Positions 33,564 to 41,717 are shown, counted from the stretch's first letter. The stretch is DNA of 64,000 bases from Flemingiibacterium sp045579745 (GCA_045579745.1 JAZNMQ010000046.1:1-64000); one strand, 5' to 3'. Numbers and translations are program-made. Notes: generated by a model from the letters alone, not told the origin.

Positions 33564-34350
33564 GATATCTCGCTTTCAGCTCACGCAGGAATTCAACCGC
33601 TTTGCGAATGTCGGCAACAGGATCCTCGCCGACCTCTCGTTCAATCGTCAAAAAGCCGTCGAATCCACTTTTTGCGAGATTTGGAAGATATGTATCAAAG
33701 TTTACATCGCCCTCGCCGAGCGGAAGCTCGATATAATGGCCCTCGTTGATCATTTTGCCATCCTTGGCGTGAGTATGGACGATATATTTTGACAGCTCGT
33801 GAACCGCAAGTTCTGGACGATCGCCGACACACATAACAAGATTCGCCGGGTCAAAGTTAACTCGGACTCCCGACGCACCGAGGCTGTCGAGAAAATCTCT
33901 GAGAACAATGGCTTTTTCGGGACCGGTTTCAACAGCAAACACTGCTCCGACGGAGTCTGCATATTCCGCAAGCTCCCGACAGGCGTTGTGCATCACTTCA
34001 TAGGTCTTGTTGATGGTGGTTGGGATCTTTCCGATATGAGTTGTCACAATTTTGCATCCAAGCTCACATGAAAGCTCAAGTATCCTCTTTGAGGCATCGA
34101 TCCTCCATCTGTTCTCGGATTCTTCCATGAAGCCGTGTGAACCAAAATCTCCGCAAAGTGCACTTAATGTCAGACCGTATGAGCTTAACAGATCACGCAC
34201 TTTTCCGAGTTCTTGAGCTGTCATTTCGTCATATTTAAGAAGCCCTCTCGCCGCATTTATCTGAACGCCATCAACGCCGAGCTTTGCGGCAAGCGCAACA
34301 GAAGACTCAAGAGGCAAACGAAATGATTCAGCCATTACACCGAGCTTCAT
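33556..34350 (-). CDS. xylose-isomerase-like TIM-barrel sugar epimerase/isomerase
   Basis: A 264-residue barrel protein of the sugar phosphate isomerase/epimerase family. Metal-site residues are visible in AVETGPE, VNFDPANLV, VHTHAKDG and LTIERE. The third member in this window. The start is the ATG at 34350, 9 bases after AGGAG; a TTG two codons earlier is too close to the SD. It lies 13 bases behind a membrane-protein gene and overlaps the nucleotidyltransferase gene. It probably acts on the keto-sugar product of the upstream Gfo/Idh enzyme. Confidence 0.87.
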   Translation of the reverse strand: MKLGVMAESFRLPLESSVALAAKLGVDGVQINAARGLLKYDEMTAQELGKVRDLLSSYGLTLSALCGDFGSHGFMEESENRWRIDASKRILELSCELGCKIVTTHIGKIPTTINKTYEVMHNACRELAEYADSVGAVFAVETGPEKAIVLRDFLDSLGASGVRVNFDPANLVMCVGDRPELAVHELSKYIVHTHAKDGKMINEGHYIELPLGEGDVNFDTYLPNLAKSGFDGFLTIEREVGEDPVADIRKAVEFLRELKARYHV

Positions 34351-34363
34351 TGGCAAATTCTCC

Positions 34364-34969
34364 TTAATATCTTGTTTTTGCGAGAATTACAGAGGAATTG
34401 TAATACTTGATAACCTTGAGCGTTTTTTCGGTTGCTTCGAAAAATACCACGCAGTCACCTGCATTTTCATCCTTGAAGATTCCGAAATAAACATCAGGTG
34501 AATCAAGGGACGAAACACATAAGCAGCGGTTTTGTGCAGGAATAGCGTCAGCTTCTGCCTTGTATTCGCCGTTATATGGCGCAATTCTTGACATTGAACT
34601 GACTCTGACTCGGCATAGCTCGCGCATGTTTTTGCCGCCGAATGTTTCCAAAAATTTCATCTCACCGTCGAGAATGTAGTATTCGCACTCGATGGAAACA
34701 TATCTCCAAGTGAAGAATACAAGAACCCAAATGAAAAGCGGGAGGAAGGTTATAGCCATCGGCAACTTGATGTTGATTCCGGGAATCACTCCAAGGAAAA
34801 AGCAGAAATAGAAGATTGCAAACACAACATAACCGGAAATCAGAAGGGCACGGTGAAGCTTGAGCTTTGAATCTGCCTTCTTTTTTACCCCGTAATTTAC
34901 AAAATTCGTTGAACTGTTGTCCCCTGCATCTGCCGCGCGAACATATTTTTCCATCTTACCCTTTGTCAT
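34364..34969 (-). CDS. two-helix membrane protein of unknown function
   Basis: A 201-residue protein with a charged N-terminal tail, two transmembrane helices (about 43-64 and 70-90) and a 110-residue cytoplasmic beta-rich C-terminal domain. Similar small proteins occur in many Clostridia, without a known role as far as I can say. It sits 17 bases after the oxidoreductase gene in the same operon. An alternative ATG five codons in has a better-looking AAGGG site. Confidence 0.7.
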   Translation of the reverse strand: MTKGKMEKYVRAADAGDNSSTNFVNYGVKKKADSKLKLHRALLISGYVVFAIFYFCFFLGVIPGINIKLPMAITFLPLFIWVLVFFTWRYVSIECEYYILDGEMKFLETFGGKNMRELCRVRVSSMSRIAPYNGEYKAEADAIPAQNRCLCVSSLDSPDVYFGIFKDENAGDCVVFFEATEKTLKVIKYYNSSVILAKTRY

Positions 34970-34986
34970 GAGTCGATTACCTGCTA

Positions 34987-35970
34987 TTAAAGAGTTACGA
35001 TAGTATTGGTGCGGTCTCCGATGTAAGCGTTTTCGAGAAGTCTTGTCAGGTCGATAGCATCATCGATTCCGAGAAGTGCGGGAGAACCTGTCTTGTTAAT
35101 GCATGCATCAACAAACTGAACGATAGGAGCGGGGTCAGCCTTCGGGAGCGCGGGTCTTACCCAATCATTTGTGTACGGAGCGATTTTTGTAGAGCGGAAT
35201 TTAATCTCGCCGTTGTTGCTGATAAGTGCGCCTTCGGAACCGTATACTTCAAACGCGTTGGGAGAATCGGTTGAGATAAAGCCGGTCTCAGCGATACCGA
35301 TAATGCCGTTCTCAAATTCAATGATAGCAACAGCATTCTCATCGAGCTTGCTTCCATGAGGAGCGTTGAACATACCTGTGATTCTCTTGGGCTTGCCGCC
35401 GAAGTATGCAAGGTCATACATAGGATGGCAGCCGAGGTCCATCATTGCACCGCCTGCAGCCTGAGATTCGTCGAACCAATAGCCGGGGAGCCAGCCGAGA
35501 GCAAGTCCATTGTGAGCGTTTCGGCGGCGAATCATGGAAATAGTACCGAAAGCACCGTCATCGATCATCTTTTTAATGAATTTGAAAACGGGTGCTCCGC
35601 GCTGAGGATAGGAAATAGTGAAGATAACTCCTGCTTCTTCGATAGCTTTCTTTACCTCAAGGCACTCTGCAACAGTCGGGCAAAGCGCTTTTTCGGTGAA
35701 GATGTGCTTTCCTGCCTTAGCAGCAGCGATAATGATATCTTTATGAGCGGTAGTAGCAGCGTCAACGATAACAGCCTCAATATCGTCACGAGCGAGAAGC
35801 TTGTTAAGGTCAGCCTCAAAATCTGCACCGAGCTCCTTAGCCCAAGCGCTGCCGCGACCTTCGTTCTCGTCCCAAACTGCCTTGATTGTAACCTTTCCGG
35901 TGTCAAGAAGGTTCTTTGCATAACCGCCGGCATGTACATGCCATTTGCTGAGCATTGCAACATTCAACAT
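34987..35970 (-). CDS. Gfo/Idh/MocA-family oxidoreductase, variant motifs
   Basis: A 327-residue NAD(P)-dependent sugar oxidoreductase. Rossmann domain 1-125, then the Gfo/Idh C-terminal sheet. The usual glycine motif is replaced by AMLSKWHVHAGGY and the EKP motif reads EKAL (Glu93-Lys94-Ala95). The catalytic-region GGAMMDLGCHPMYDL keeps the His-x3-Asp-like arrangement. The start is the ATG 8 bases after GAGGT; the frame extends five codons through the SD. First gene of the operon running to 32796, with its own promoter. Confidence 0.88.
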   Translation of the reverse strand: MLNVAMLSKWHVHAGGYAKNLLDTGKVTIKAVWDENEGRGSAWAKELGADFEADLNKLLARDDIEAVIVDAATTAHKDIIIAAAKAGKHIFTEKALCPTVAECLEVKKAIEEAGVIFTISYPQRGAPVFKFIKKMIDDGAFGTISMIRRRNAHNGLALGWLPGYWFDESQAAGGAMMDLGCHPMYDLAYFGGKPKRITGMFNAPHGSKLDENAVAIIEFENGIIGIAETGFISTDSPNAFEVYGSEGALISNNGEIKFRSTKIAPYTNDWVRPALPKADPAPIVQFVDACINKTGSPALLGIDDAIDLTRLLENAYIGDRTNTIVTL

Positions 35971-36019
35971 AATATTGTACCTCACTTTGAGTTTTATTCG
36001 TGCATATCACACTAACTGT

Positions 36020-36048
36020 ATTATAGCATGATTGTTTTTCAATTGCAA
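36020..36048 (-). promoter_or_regulatory. promoter of the oxidoreductase-epimerase operon
   Basis: Minus-strand TTGCAA (36048-36043) and TATAAT (36025-36020) with a 17-bp spacer. Confidence 0.75.
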
Positions 36049-36060
36049 TAGTTTTCCTGA

Positions 36061-36125
36061 AAAAAGCAATTGCTTTTTGCGCGTAAAACCAAGAAAAGGA
36101 GCTGTTGCACTTAAGTGCAACAGCT
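36061..36125 (-). terminator. two perfect palindromes ending the upstream Gfo/Idh gene
   Basis: The 26-bp palindrome at 36100-36125 (arm AGCTGTTGCACTT) is followed on the minus strand by CCTTTTCTTGG and probably terminates. A second 18-bp palindrome AAAAAGCAATTGCTTTTT lies at 36061-36078, 10 bp from the next promoter's -35. Confidence 0.65.
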
Positions 36126-36134
36126 TCCATAAAA

Positions 36135-37178
36135 TCAGTCAAAATAAATTGTTTTACCCGTTCTTGCCGATTCGTAGATAGCATTAACAATGCGAACACT
36201 CTTGATTGCTTCAAGCGGAAGAATCTGCGGGTCGGTGTTGTTGATTATCGCATCAAGCATGTTTTCAACCATCGAAGCGTGTCCGGTAATAAGGGTAGGG
36301 TCGTTCTTTTCGGCGATGCGGTTTCCGCCGCCGTATTTTTCGAGCATTTCCTCTTCCTCTTCGTCCTCATCATCAGCATCGCGAAGCTTCCAACGCTTGA
36401 GTATATCAGCGTCTGCTTCGATAGTGCCGCCTGTTCCGTAAAGCTGAATATCGGTTGAGATTCCGGGATAAGCGCAGGTCGTGCTGACAAAGGTTGCAGC
36501 AGCGCCGCTCTTGAAGGTGACTACGGAAGCAGTCATATCCTCGGTTTCGATGTCGTGACCGTAAATACCCATAGTAGAATGAACACTTGTAACATCGCCC
36601 ATAAGCCACTGCATAAGGTCTACCGTGTGAACAGCCTGATTCATAAGGGAGCCGCCGCCGTCCATTGCCCAGGTGCCGTGCCAACCCTCATAATAATGCT
36701 GGTCGCGATACCACTTTACAGAGAAGGTTGCAAGAACCATCTTGCCAAGTCTGCCCGCGTCAACAGCCTCTTTAATAGGCTTCATGACTGCATTGTTGCG
36801 GTTTTGATGGATAACACCTGCGATTTTACCCGTGCGAATGCGTGCTTCTTCAATTTTGAGAGCCGCTTCGACGGTTATGTCAATCGGCTTTTCGACCAAA
36901 ACATGCTTGCCCGCTTCCATTGCTTTTACAGCAAATTCTGCGTGCATTGCGCTGGGAAGACAGATGCTTATTACATCGATTTCGCTATCTTTGAGCATTT
37001 CATCAAACTCTGTATAAGTCTTAGTACCGGGATAGCGTTCAACGATTTTGTCCATTTTTGATTGAATCAGGTCGCATACTGCAACGAGCTCGCATTTGGA
37101 GGATGCGGCGGCTGCGTCAACATGTGCCTTACCGATGCCGAGTCCGACTACGGCATATCCGAGCTTACCGTTTTTCAT
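36135..37178 (-). CDS. Gfo/Idh/MocA-family oxidoreductase
   Basis: A 347-residue NAD(P)-dependent sugar dehydrogenase. Dinucleotide motif GLGIGKAH (12-19), EKP at 96-98, and the catalytic segment GGGSLMNQAVHTVDL with His184 and Asp187. An acidic insert DADDEDEEEEE (267-277) sits in the C-terminal domain and is not a usual family feature. Monocistronic with its own promoter and terminator, next to a second Gfo/Idh operon. Typical substrates are inositols, hexosamines or glycosides; which one is unknown. Confidence 0.92.
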   Translation of the reverse strand: MKNGKLGYAVVGLGIGKAHVDAAAASSKCELVAVCDLIQSKMDKIVERYPGTKTYTEFDEMLKDSEIDVISICLPSAMHAEFAVKAMEAGKHVLVEKPIDITVEAALKIEEARIRTGKIAGVIHQNRNNAVMKPIKEAVDAGRLGKMVLATFSVKWYRDQHYYEGWHGTWAMDGGGSLMNQAVHTVDLMQWLMGDVTSVHSTMGIYGHDIETEDMTASVVTFKSGAAATFVSTTCAYPGISTDIQLYGTGGTIEADADILKRWKLRDADDEDEEEEEMLEKYGGGNRIAEKNDPTLITGHASMVENMLDAIINNTDPQILPLEAIKSVRIVNAIYESARTGKTIYFD

Positions 37179-37235
37179 GATAATAGTCCTCTTAAAATAT
37201 AAAATTATTTGGATAGGAATGCTATAACCAATGTT

Positions 37236-37264
37236 ATTATACTGCCGTTAAGCAAAAAAGTAAA
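37236..37264 (-). promoter_or_regulatory. promoter of the Gfo/Idh gene
   Basis: Minus-strand TTTACT (37264-37259) and TATAAT (37241-37236) with a 17-bp spacer. Confidence 0.7.
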
Positions 37265-37303
37265 TAGTTTTTCAGAAAAAATGTTAATTTTAACATAACC
37301 GAA

Positions 37304-37344
37304 AATTAAAAGGAATGATGCTATAAACATCATTCCTTTTAATT
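37304..37344 (-). terminator. terminator of rpsU
   Basis: A perfect 17-bp stem (arm AATTAAAAGGAATGATG, loop CTATAAA); on the minus strand the 3' arm ends TTTTAATTTTCGG. Confidence 0.85.
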
Positions 37345-37372
37345 ATGAAATTCAATAAAAACTTGCGGTAAA

Positions 37373-37549
37373 TTATTTAGACTTACGCTTTCTAGCTGCT
37401 TCAGACTTTTTCTTGCGTTTTACGCTCGGCTTTTCGTAATGCTCTCTCTTACGAAGCTCAGAAAGAACTCCGGATCTTGCACACTGTCTCTTAAATCTGC
37501 GAAGTGCGCTGTCAAGCGACTCGTTTTCTTTTACTCTAACCTCTGCCAT
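37373..37549 (-). CDS. rpsU: 30S ribosomal protein S21
   Basis: A 58-residue basic protein of the small subunit that helps initiation on mRNA. AEVRVKENESLDSALRRFKR opens the conserved N-terminal domain and KRKKKSEAARKRKSK is the basic tail. The start is the ATG at 37549 behind GGAGGG; a frame to 37591 has no independent SD. Monocistronic with a perfect promoter and a leader of tandem hairpins. Confidence 0.96.
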   Translation of the reverse strand: MAEVRVKENESLDSALRRFKRQCARSGVLSELRKREHYEKPSVKRKKKSEAARKRKSK

Positions 37550-37579
37550 TACAACAATCCCTCCCTCCGCAAGTGGAAA

Positions 37580-37608
37580 GGAGATTAACATCTCCGAGAT
37601 TTTATCTC
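37580..37608 (-). promoter_or_regulatory. tandem hairpins in the rpsU leader
   Basis: Two adjacent hairpins, GGAGAT / ATCTCC (37580-37595) and GAGAT / ATCTC (37596-37608), lie just upstream of the rpsU SD. The repeated GGAGAT/ATCTCC strands could re-pair with each other or with the SD. Confidence 0.5.
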
Positions 37609-37614
37609 CACAAT

Positions 37615-37643
37615 ATTATACTATAAAATCCCGTGTGTGTCAA
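37615..37643 (-). promoter_or_regulatory. consensus promoter of rpsU
   Basis: Minus-strand TTGACA (37643-37638) and TATAAT (37620-37615) with a 17-bp spacer, an exact consensus. Confidence 0.85.
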
Positions 37644-37772
37644 GGGCTTATCGGAATTTTGTGGAGATATTTTTTAAAATGCCAAAATTAGCTTAAAATT
37701 TGCATATACTATACCGACTCGGTAAAGAAAGTGTTAATTTTTGCGAGTGAAAAATAAAAATGAGAAAAACAC

Positions 37773-37801
37773 TTGCATTATTAAAAAAAATCTGATATAA
37801 T
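37773..37801 (+). promoter_or_regulatory. promoter of the SRP RNA gene
   Basis: TTGCAT (37773-37778) and TATAAT (37796-37801) with a 17-bp spacer, about 30 bases before the RNA's closing helix, so 5' trimming is implied. 37644-37772 shows no other feature. Confidence 0.75.
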
Positions 37802-37832
37802 ATATTATCGTCGGAAAAACTATGATACTAAT

Positions 37833-38138
37833 TACAAGCTATAAAATAAGGCCATACCAGCCGGGGAATTAGCGGTGCCTTGTACCTGCAATCCGCTGTA
37901 GCAGGGGTGGATTCCTTTAATAAGGGCTGATTCTGTGTGGTCTGCGCGTCGGATTTTATGTGATGACGGATGGGTCTCACGCAATCGGAAGCCGTGAACC
38001 ATGTCAGGTGGGGAACCAAGCAGCATTAAGCGGTCACTCCGATGTGCCGCGAGGTCGCCTGTCCCGAGCATATGCCGGCGTTTGCGCGCATAGAATCAGT
38101 TCGAATTATCGGTGTGTGGCCTTATTTTATAGCTTGTA
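37833..38138 (+). ncRNA. ffs: large-type signal recognition particle RNA (with Alu domain)
   Basis: A Gram-positive-type SRP RNA of about 300 nt. A 22-bp perfect helix (37833-37854 with 38117-38138) closes it. The Alu-domain signature GGTGCCTTGTACCTGCAATC follows the 5' strand. The Ffh-binding apex is ATGTCAGGTGG-GGAA-CCAAGCAGCA (38001-38023 region): GGAA tetraloop with the conserved TCAGG / AGCAG internal loop. The two pairs next to the loop are GG/CC where many species have CC/GG, a compensatory change. It lies upstream of dnaX as in Bacillus. Confidence 0.93.
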
Positions 38139-38268
38139 CAATTATATATGCTCCGTTAAATGTGCTGACTGGCTTGAGGTGCTTCGCGAAAAGCCTGAAA
38201 CAGCAACGTAGCTATATAAAAGCTGTTTTTGCGTTTGATAAACGATTTTTGGGAAAGGGAGTGATGGC

Positions 38269-39861
38269 TTGCATCAGGCGCTTTATCGCAAGTGGCGTCC
38301 TAAGACGTTTTCCGATGTCTGCGGGCAGGAACATATCACCTCAATCCTGCGTTATCAAGTGGAAATGAGCAAGACCAATCATGCCTATCTTTTTTGCGGA
38401 ACCCGCGGAACGGGTAAAACCACCTGCGCCAAGATTCTTGCAAAGGCTGTAAACTGCAAAAATCCGAAAAACGGCGATCCGTGCGGAGAATGCGAGGCGT
38501 GCAAAAGCGCAGACCTTTCGGGCTGTATAGATATCGTAGAAATGGACGCGGCTTCCAACAACGGTGTTGACGATATAAGGCAAATCCGCGACGAGGTCGA
38601 GTATCTCCCGGCAGAATTAAAATTTAAGGTTTATATCATCGACGAAGTACATATGCTGTCGGCAAGCGCATTTAACGCACTGCTCAAAACGCTTGAAGAA
38701 CCGCCGGCTCATGTGATGTTTATTCTCGCGACCACAGAGCTTCAGAAGATTCCGACAACCATTCTTTCGCGTTGTCAGCGTTTCGATTTCAGACGCATTA
38801 CAGGCGACGTCATAGCCGCGCGGCTAGAGTATATCGCGAGTGAAGAGGGTATCTCGATCGAACATGACGCGGCGTTTATGTTAGCGCATCTTGCACAGGG
38901 CGGCATGAGAGATGCAATTTCGCTGCTTGAGCTATGCGCCGGTGACAACAGACCGGTTACCTGTGAGGTCGTTGAAGAGATCGCAGGTACAGGCGGACGC
39001 GATGTTATCGTCAAGCTTCTTGAAGCGATATGCGACAAGGATTATGACGTTATTTTCTCAGAGATTGGCAAGCTTTTTATGTCGAGCAAGGATATAACTG
39101 TTTTTTGGCAGGATATGATTGCTTTTTATCGGGACATGCTTGTCGTTAAGACAACAAAAGGGGCTAGAGATTATCTCGAGCTCTCGGAGAAGCAGTACGC
39201 ACAGCTCGTTGAAATTGCGGCAAGATTTGCGACCGAAACTCTGATATATCACGCAAAGCTACTCGATGAAGCACTTATCTCAATGAGAACAAGTACATCT
39301 AAAAGGTTGACAGCCGAAATGACACTCATTCGAATGAGTGACGAACGGTTCTCAGCGTCAAACGAGTCGTTGGCTTCAAGGCTTACAAAGCTCGAAGATA
39401 AGCTGAAATCGGGTGCATTCAAGCTGTCAAATCAAACGGAGAATGATCAGACAAAGCCGATTGTTCAGCTTGAAGCGGAGGATGAATCCCCCGAAAAGCC
39501 ATCCGACGAAACAGCTGAAAAAACCGATTCGGTTGGGAAAAAGGAATACCGACAGCTTCCGTATTGGGCGGATTTTGTTCAGAAATGCTGCGAAAGCGAC
39601 CAGATGCTCGGCAGCTTGCTCAGAAGCTCTTCAAAGGGCTTTACGGTAAATACTGATGATCTGATCCACATACGCACAGGAAACAAAATGGCACTCACTA
39701 TTATCACAAACATGTTTTCGACTATGCTCGAAATATTAAATACATTTGAGGACGGGCGGCTTGATTCCAATATGGTAAAGCTCGAATATTCGCCCGAAAA
39801 AAAGGAAGACAAATTCAAGGCACTTGACGAGCTTGCCCGTAATGCCAAGAATATTGATTAA
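38269..39861 (+). CDS. dnaX: DNA polymerase III subunit gamma/tau
   Basis: A 530-residue clamp-loader ATPase. Walker A GTRGTGKTT (44-52), zinc cysteines Cys63, Cys72, Cys75, Cys78, Walker B DEVH (125-128) and the sensor-1/arginine-finger region TTILSRCQRFDFRR. The C-terminal 180 residues are the divergent tau-like part. The start is TTG at 38269 behind AAGGGAGTG; an ATG five bases earlier is out of frame. No clear slippery frameshift signal was found. First gene of dnaX-ybaB-recR. Confidence 0.96.
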   Translation: MHQALYRKWRPKTFSDVCGQEHITSILRYQVEMSKTNHAYLFCGTRGTGKTTCAKILAKAVNCKNPKNGDPCGECEACKSADLSGCIDIVEMDAASNNGVDDIRQIRDEVEYLPAELKFKVYIIDEVHMLSASAFNALLKTLEEPPAHVMFILATTELQKIPTTILSRCQRFDFRRITGDVIAARLEYIASEEGISIEHDAAFMLAHLAQGGMRDAISLLELCAGDNRPVTCEVVEEIAGTGGRDVIVKLLEAICDKDYDVIFSEIGKLFMSSKDITVFWQDMIAFYRDMLVVKTTKGARDYLELSEKQYAQLVEIAARFATETLIYHAKLLDEALISMRTSTSKRLTAEMTLIRMSDERFSASNESLASRLTKLEDKLKSGAFKLSNQTENDQTKPIVQLEAEDESPEKPSDETAEKTDSVGKKEYRQLPYWADFVQKCCESDQMLGSLLRSSSKGFTVNTDDLIHIRTGNKMALTIITNMFSTMLEILNTFEDGRLDSNMVKLEYSPEKKEDKFKALDELARNAKNID

Positions 39862-39888
39862 AATTTATTTTTGAAAGGGAATAATTTC

Positions 39889-40236
39889 ATGAAAGCACGT
39901 TTACCGAAGGGAATGGGCGGCGGCCCTCAGAATATGAATGCAATGATCAAGCAGGCACAGAAGATGCAGGCTGATATGGAAGCTCTCCAGGAGGAGCTCG
40001 ACGCACGCGAATATGATGTTTCTGTCGGCGGCGGAGTAATAGGCGTAAAGATCAACGGAAAGAAGGAAATCCTTTCAATCGACATTAAGCCTGAGATTGT
40101 TGACCCCGATGATATCGAAACACTTTCTGACACCTTGGTTGCAGCAGTTAATGAGGCTATTAAGAAGGTCGAGGAAACCAACAGCTCGGAAATGCAGAAA
40201 ATTACCGGTGATATAAACGTTCCGGGATTGTTTTAA
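39889..40236 (+). CDS. YbaB/EbfC family nucleoid-associated protein
   Basis: A 115-residue DNA-binding dimeric protein. It opens with a Gly-rich KGMGGGPQNM, then a helix (MIKQAQKMQADMEALQEEL) and a beta sheet. The family binds DNA and is found between dnaX and recR in most bacteria. The start is the ATG at 39889 behind GAAAGGGA. Recombination repair or nucleoid organisation is the presumed role. Confidence 0.95.
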   Translation: MKARLPKGMGGGPQNMNAMIKQAQKMQADMEALQEELDAREYDVSVGGGVIGVKINGKKEILSIDIKPEIVDPDDIETLSDTLVAAVNEAIKKVEETNSSEMQKITGDINVPGLF

Positions 40237-40241
40237 GAGAT

Positions 40242-40841
40242 ATGGCGGAATACGTTCTGCCGCTTGAAAAGCTTATCGAGCAGTTCAGACGTCTGCCCGG
40301 TATTGGTAAAAAAACGGCGGTCAGGCTTGCGTTCTCGGTGCTCGATTTCACTGCAGAGGAAGCTTATGCTTTCGCCGATGCGATAAGAAACGCAAAAGAC
40401 CAGATGCGTACCTGCAGGGTGTGTCAGAATATTACCGACGGGGAAATTTGTTCGATATGCGCTGACGAAAAGCGCGATGGATCTGTGATATGCGTTGTTG
40501 AGGATGCAAAGGCGGTCATGTCACTTGAAAAGGTCAAGGAATATGACGGAGTGTATCATGTGCTTCACGGTGCCATATCGCCTATGGCAGGCATCGGTCC
40601 GGATAAGCTGAAAATAGCTGAGCTCATCAGCCGTCTTGCTGACGGAAGCGTCAAGGAGATCATTATAGCAACCAATCCGACAATCGAGGGAGAGGCTACT
40701 GCAATGTATCTCACAAAATTGATAAAGCCGCTCGGCATTAAGGTTTCAAGGCTTGCGTACGGTATTCCAGTTGGCGGTGAGCTTGAATACGCAGACGAGG
40801 TTACGCTTATGCGCGCTATCGAGGGCCGTCGTATAATGTGA
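40242..40841 (+). CDS. recR: recombination protein RecR
   Basis: A 199-residue ring-forming protein that, with RecO, loads RecA on gapped DNA. N-terminal helix-hairpin-helix (FRRLPGIGKKTAVRLA), zinc finger Cys58, Cys61, Cys70, Cys73, then the Toprim domain with VVEDAKAVMSLEK and the DGS-type segment, ending in the Walker-B-like GGELEYADEVTL. It starts 5 bases after ybaB with a weak SD, consistent with translational coupling. Confidence 0.97.
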   Translation: MAEYVLPLEKLIEQFRRLPGIGKKTAVRLAFSVLDFTAEEAYAFADAIRNAKDQMRTCRVCQNITDGEICSICADEKRDGSVICVVEDAKAVMSLEKVKEYDGVYHVLHGAISPMAGIGPDKLKIAELISRLADGSVKEIIIATNPTIEGEATAMYLTKLIKPLGIKVSRLAYGIPVGGELEYADEVTLMRAIEGRRIM

Positions 40842-40869
40842 ACAAAATTGGACAATTTTCTTATAACTA

Positions 40870-40898
40870 TTGACAAATCGGATAAAATAATATATAAT
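40870..40898 (+). promoter_or_regulatory. consensus promoter of the DUF177-rpmF operon
   Basis: TTGACA (40870-40875) and TATAAT (40893-40898) with a 17-bp spacer, an exact consensus. Confidence 0.88.
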
Positions 40899-40937
40899 TA
40901 GTAGGTTAGTTGATTTTGGTATGCTGGAGGTGCGGTC

Positions 40938-41465
40938 ATGGCAATAGATATGCGCCCGCTTCTTAAGGGTGAAGTTAGCAAAATATCGCTTGAGCAGGAC
41001 TTTCCGATAAAAAACGAAGACTATATGTTTGATACCGAGATTGACGATGTGGTTTTTACAAAGGATGCTCATATCAGCGGCGAAATCACAGATATGGGCG
41101 GGTACATCCGACTTGACGCGATAGCAAGCGTAGAATACAACACCGAATGTGCAAGGTGCCTGAAGGAATTGACACGCACATTTGAGGTTAGAGTTGAAAG
41201 AACCGTCGTTAATCGCGGCGAGCTTGTCAACACATCCGAGGACGATGGCGAGGAATATATCGAAATCGTTGACGGAATGCTTGATGTCGAGAGAGTTTCA
41301 GCAGAACAGATTATTATGGATTTTCCCATGAAGGACATCTGCAGCGAGGATTGTAAAGGGTTGTGCCCAAAGTGCGGAAAGAATCTTAACGAGGGTGAAT
41401 GCAATTGCCCTAAAAAAGAAATCGACCCAAGACTTGAAATTTTGCAGAAACTACTTGAAAAGTAA
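40938..41465 (+). CDS. YceD/DUF177 family protein
   Basis: A 175-residue protein of the YceD family, linked to 23S rRNA accumulation and almost always encoded just before rpmF, as here. The core ARCLKELTRTFEVRVERT and the C-terminal cysteine cluster (CSEDCKGLCPKCGKNLNEG then CNC) suggest zinc binding. The SD is CTGGAGG. rpmF follows 52 bases downstream in the same transcript. Confidence 0.92.
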   Translation: MAIDMRPLLKGEVSKISLEQDFPIKNEDYMFDTEIDDVVFTKDAHISGEITDMGGYIRLDAIASVEYNTECARCLKELTRTFEVRVERTVVNRGELVNTSEDDGEEYIEIVDGMLDVERVSAEQIIMDFPMKDICSEDCKGLCPKCGKNLNEGECNCPKKEIDPRLEILQKLLEK

Positions 41466-41517
41466 TAATATTTGATGTATAATAAAAAGTGTTATACAAT
41501 TAAGGAGGTGTCGTAAA

Positions 41518-41694
41518 ATGGCAGTACCGAAGAAAAAAGTCTCAAGTGCGAGACGTGACAAAAGACGTTCCAATGTTTGGAAGCTCGATATGCCGGGTAT
41601 GGTAAAGTGCCCGAAGTGCGGTGAATACAACCTCGCTCACAGAGTTTGCAAGGCTTGCGGTTCCTATAACGGAAAGCAGGTTATCAGCAAGTAA
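41518..41694 (+). CDS. rpmF: 50S ribosomal protein L32
   Basis: A 58-residue large-subunit protein. It starts AVPKKKVSSARRDKRRSNVW and holds a complete zinc finger CPKCGEYN...HRVCKACG. The SD AAGGAGGTG is strong. It follows the YceD gene in the standard two-gene arrangement. A terminator lies 24 bases after the stop. Confidence 0.97.
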   Translation: MAVPKKKVSSARRDKRRSNVWKLDMPGMVKCPKCGEYNLAHRVCKACGSYNGKQVISK

Positions 41695-41717
41695 TTGTTT
41701 GTCCAAATATGCGGATA

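Noticed and set aside
39500..39560. Possible programmed frameshift site in dnaX (A-rich runs GAAAAAACC and GGGAAAAAGG)
   Set aside because: No proper slippery heptamer in the reading frame, and no downstream stem or internal SD that I could support.
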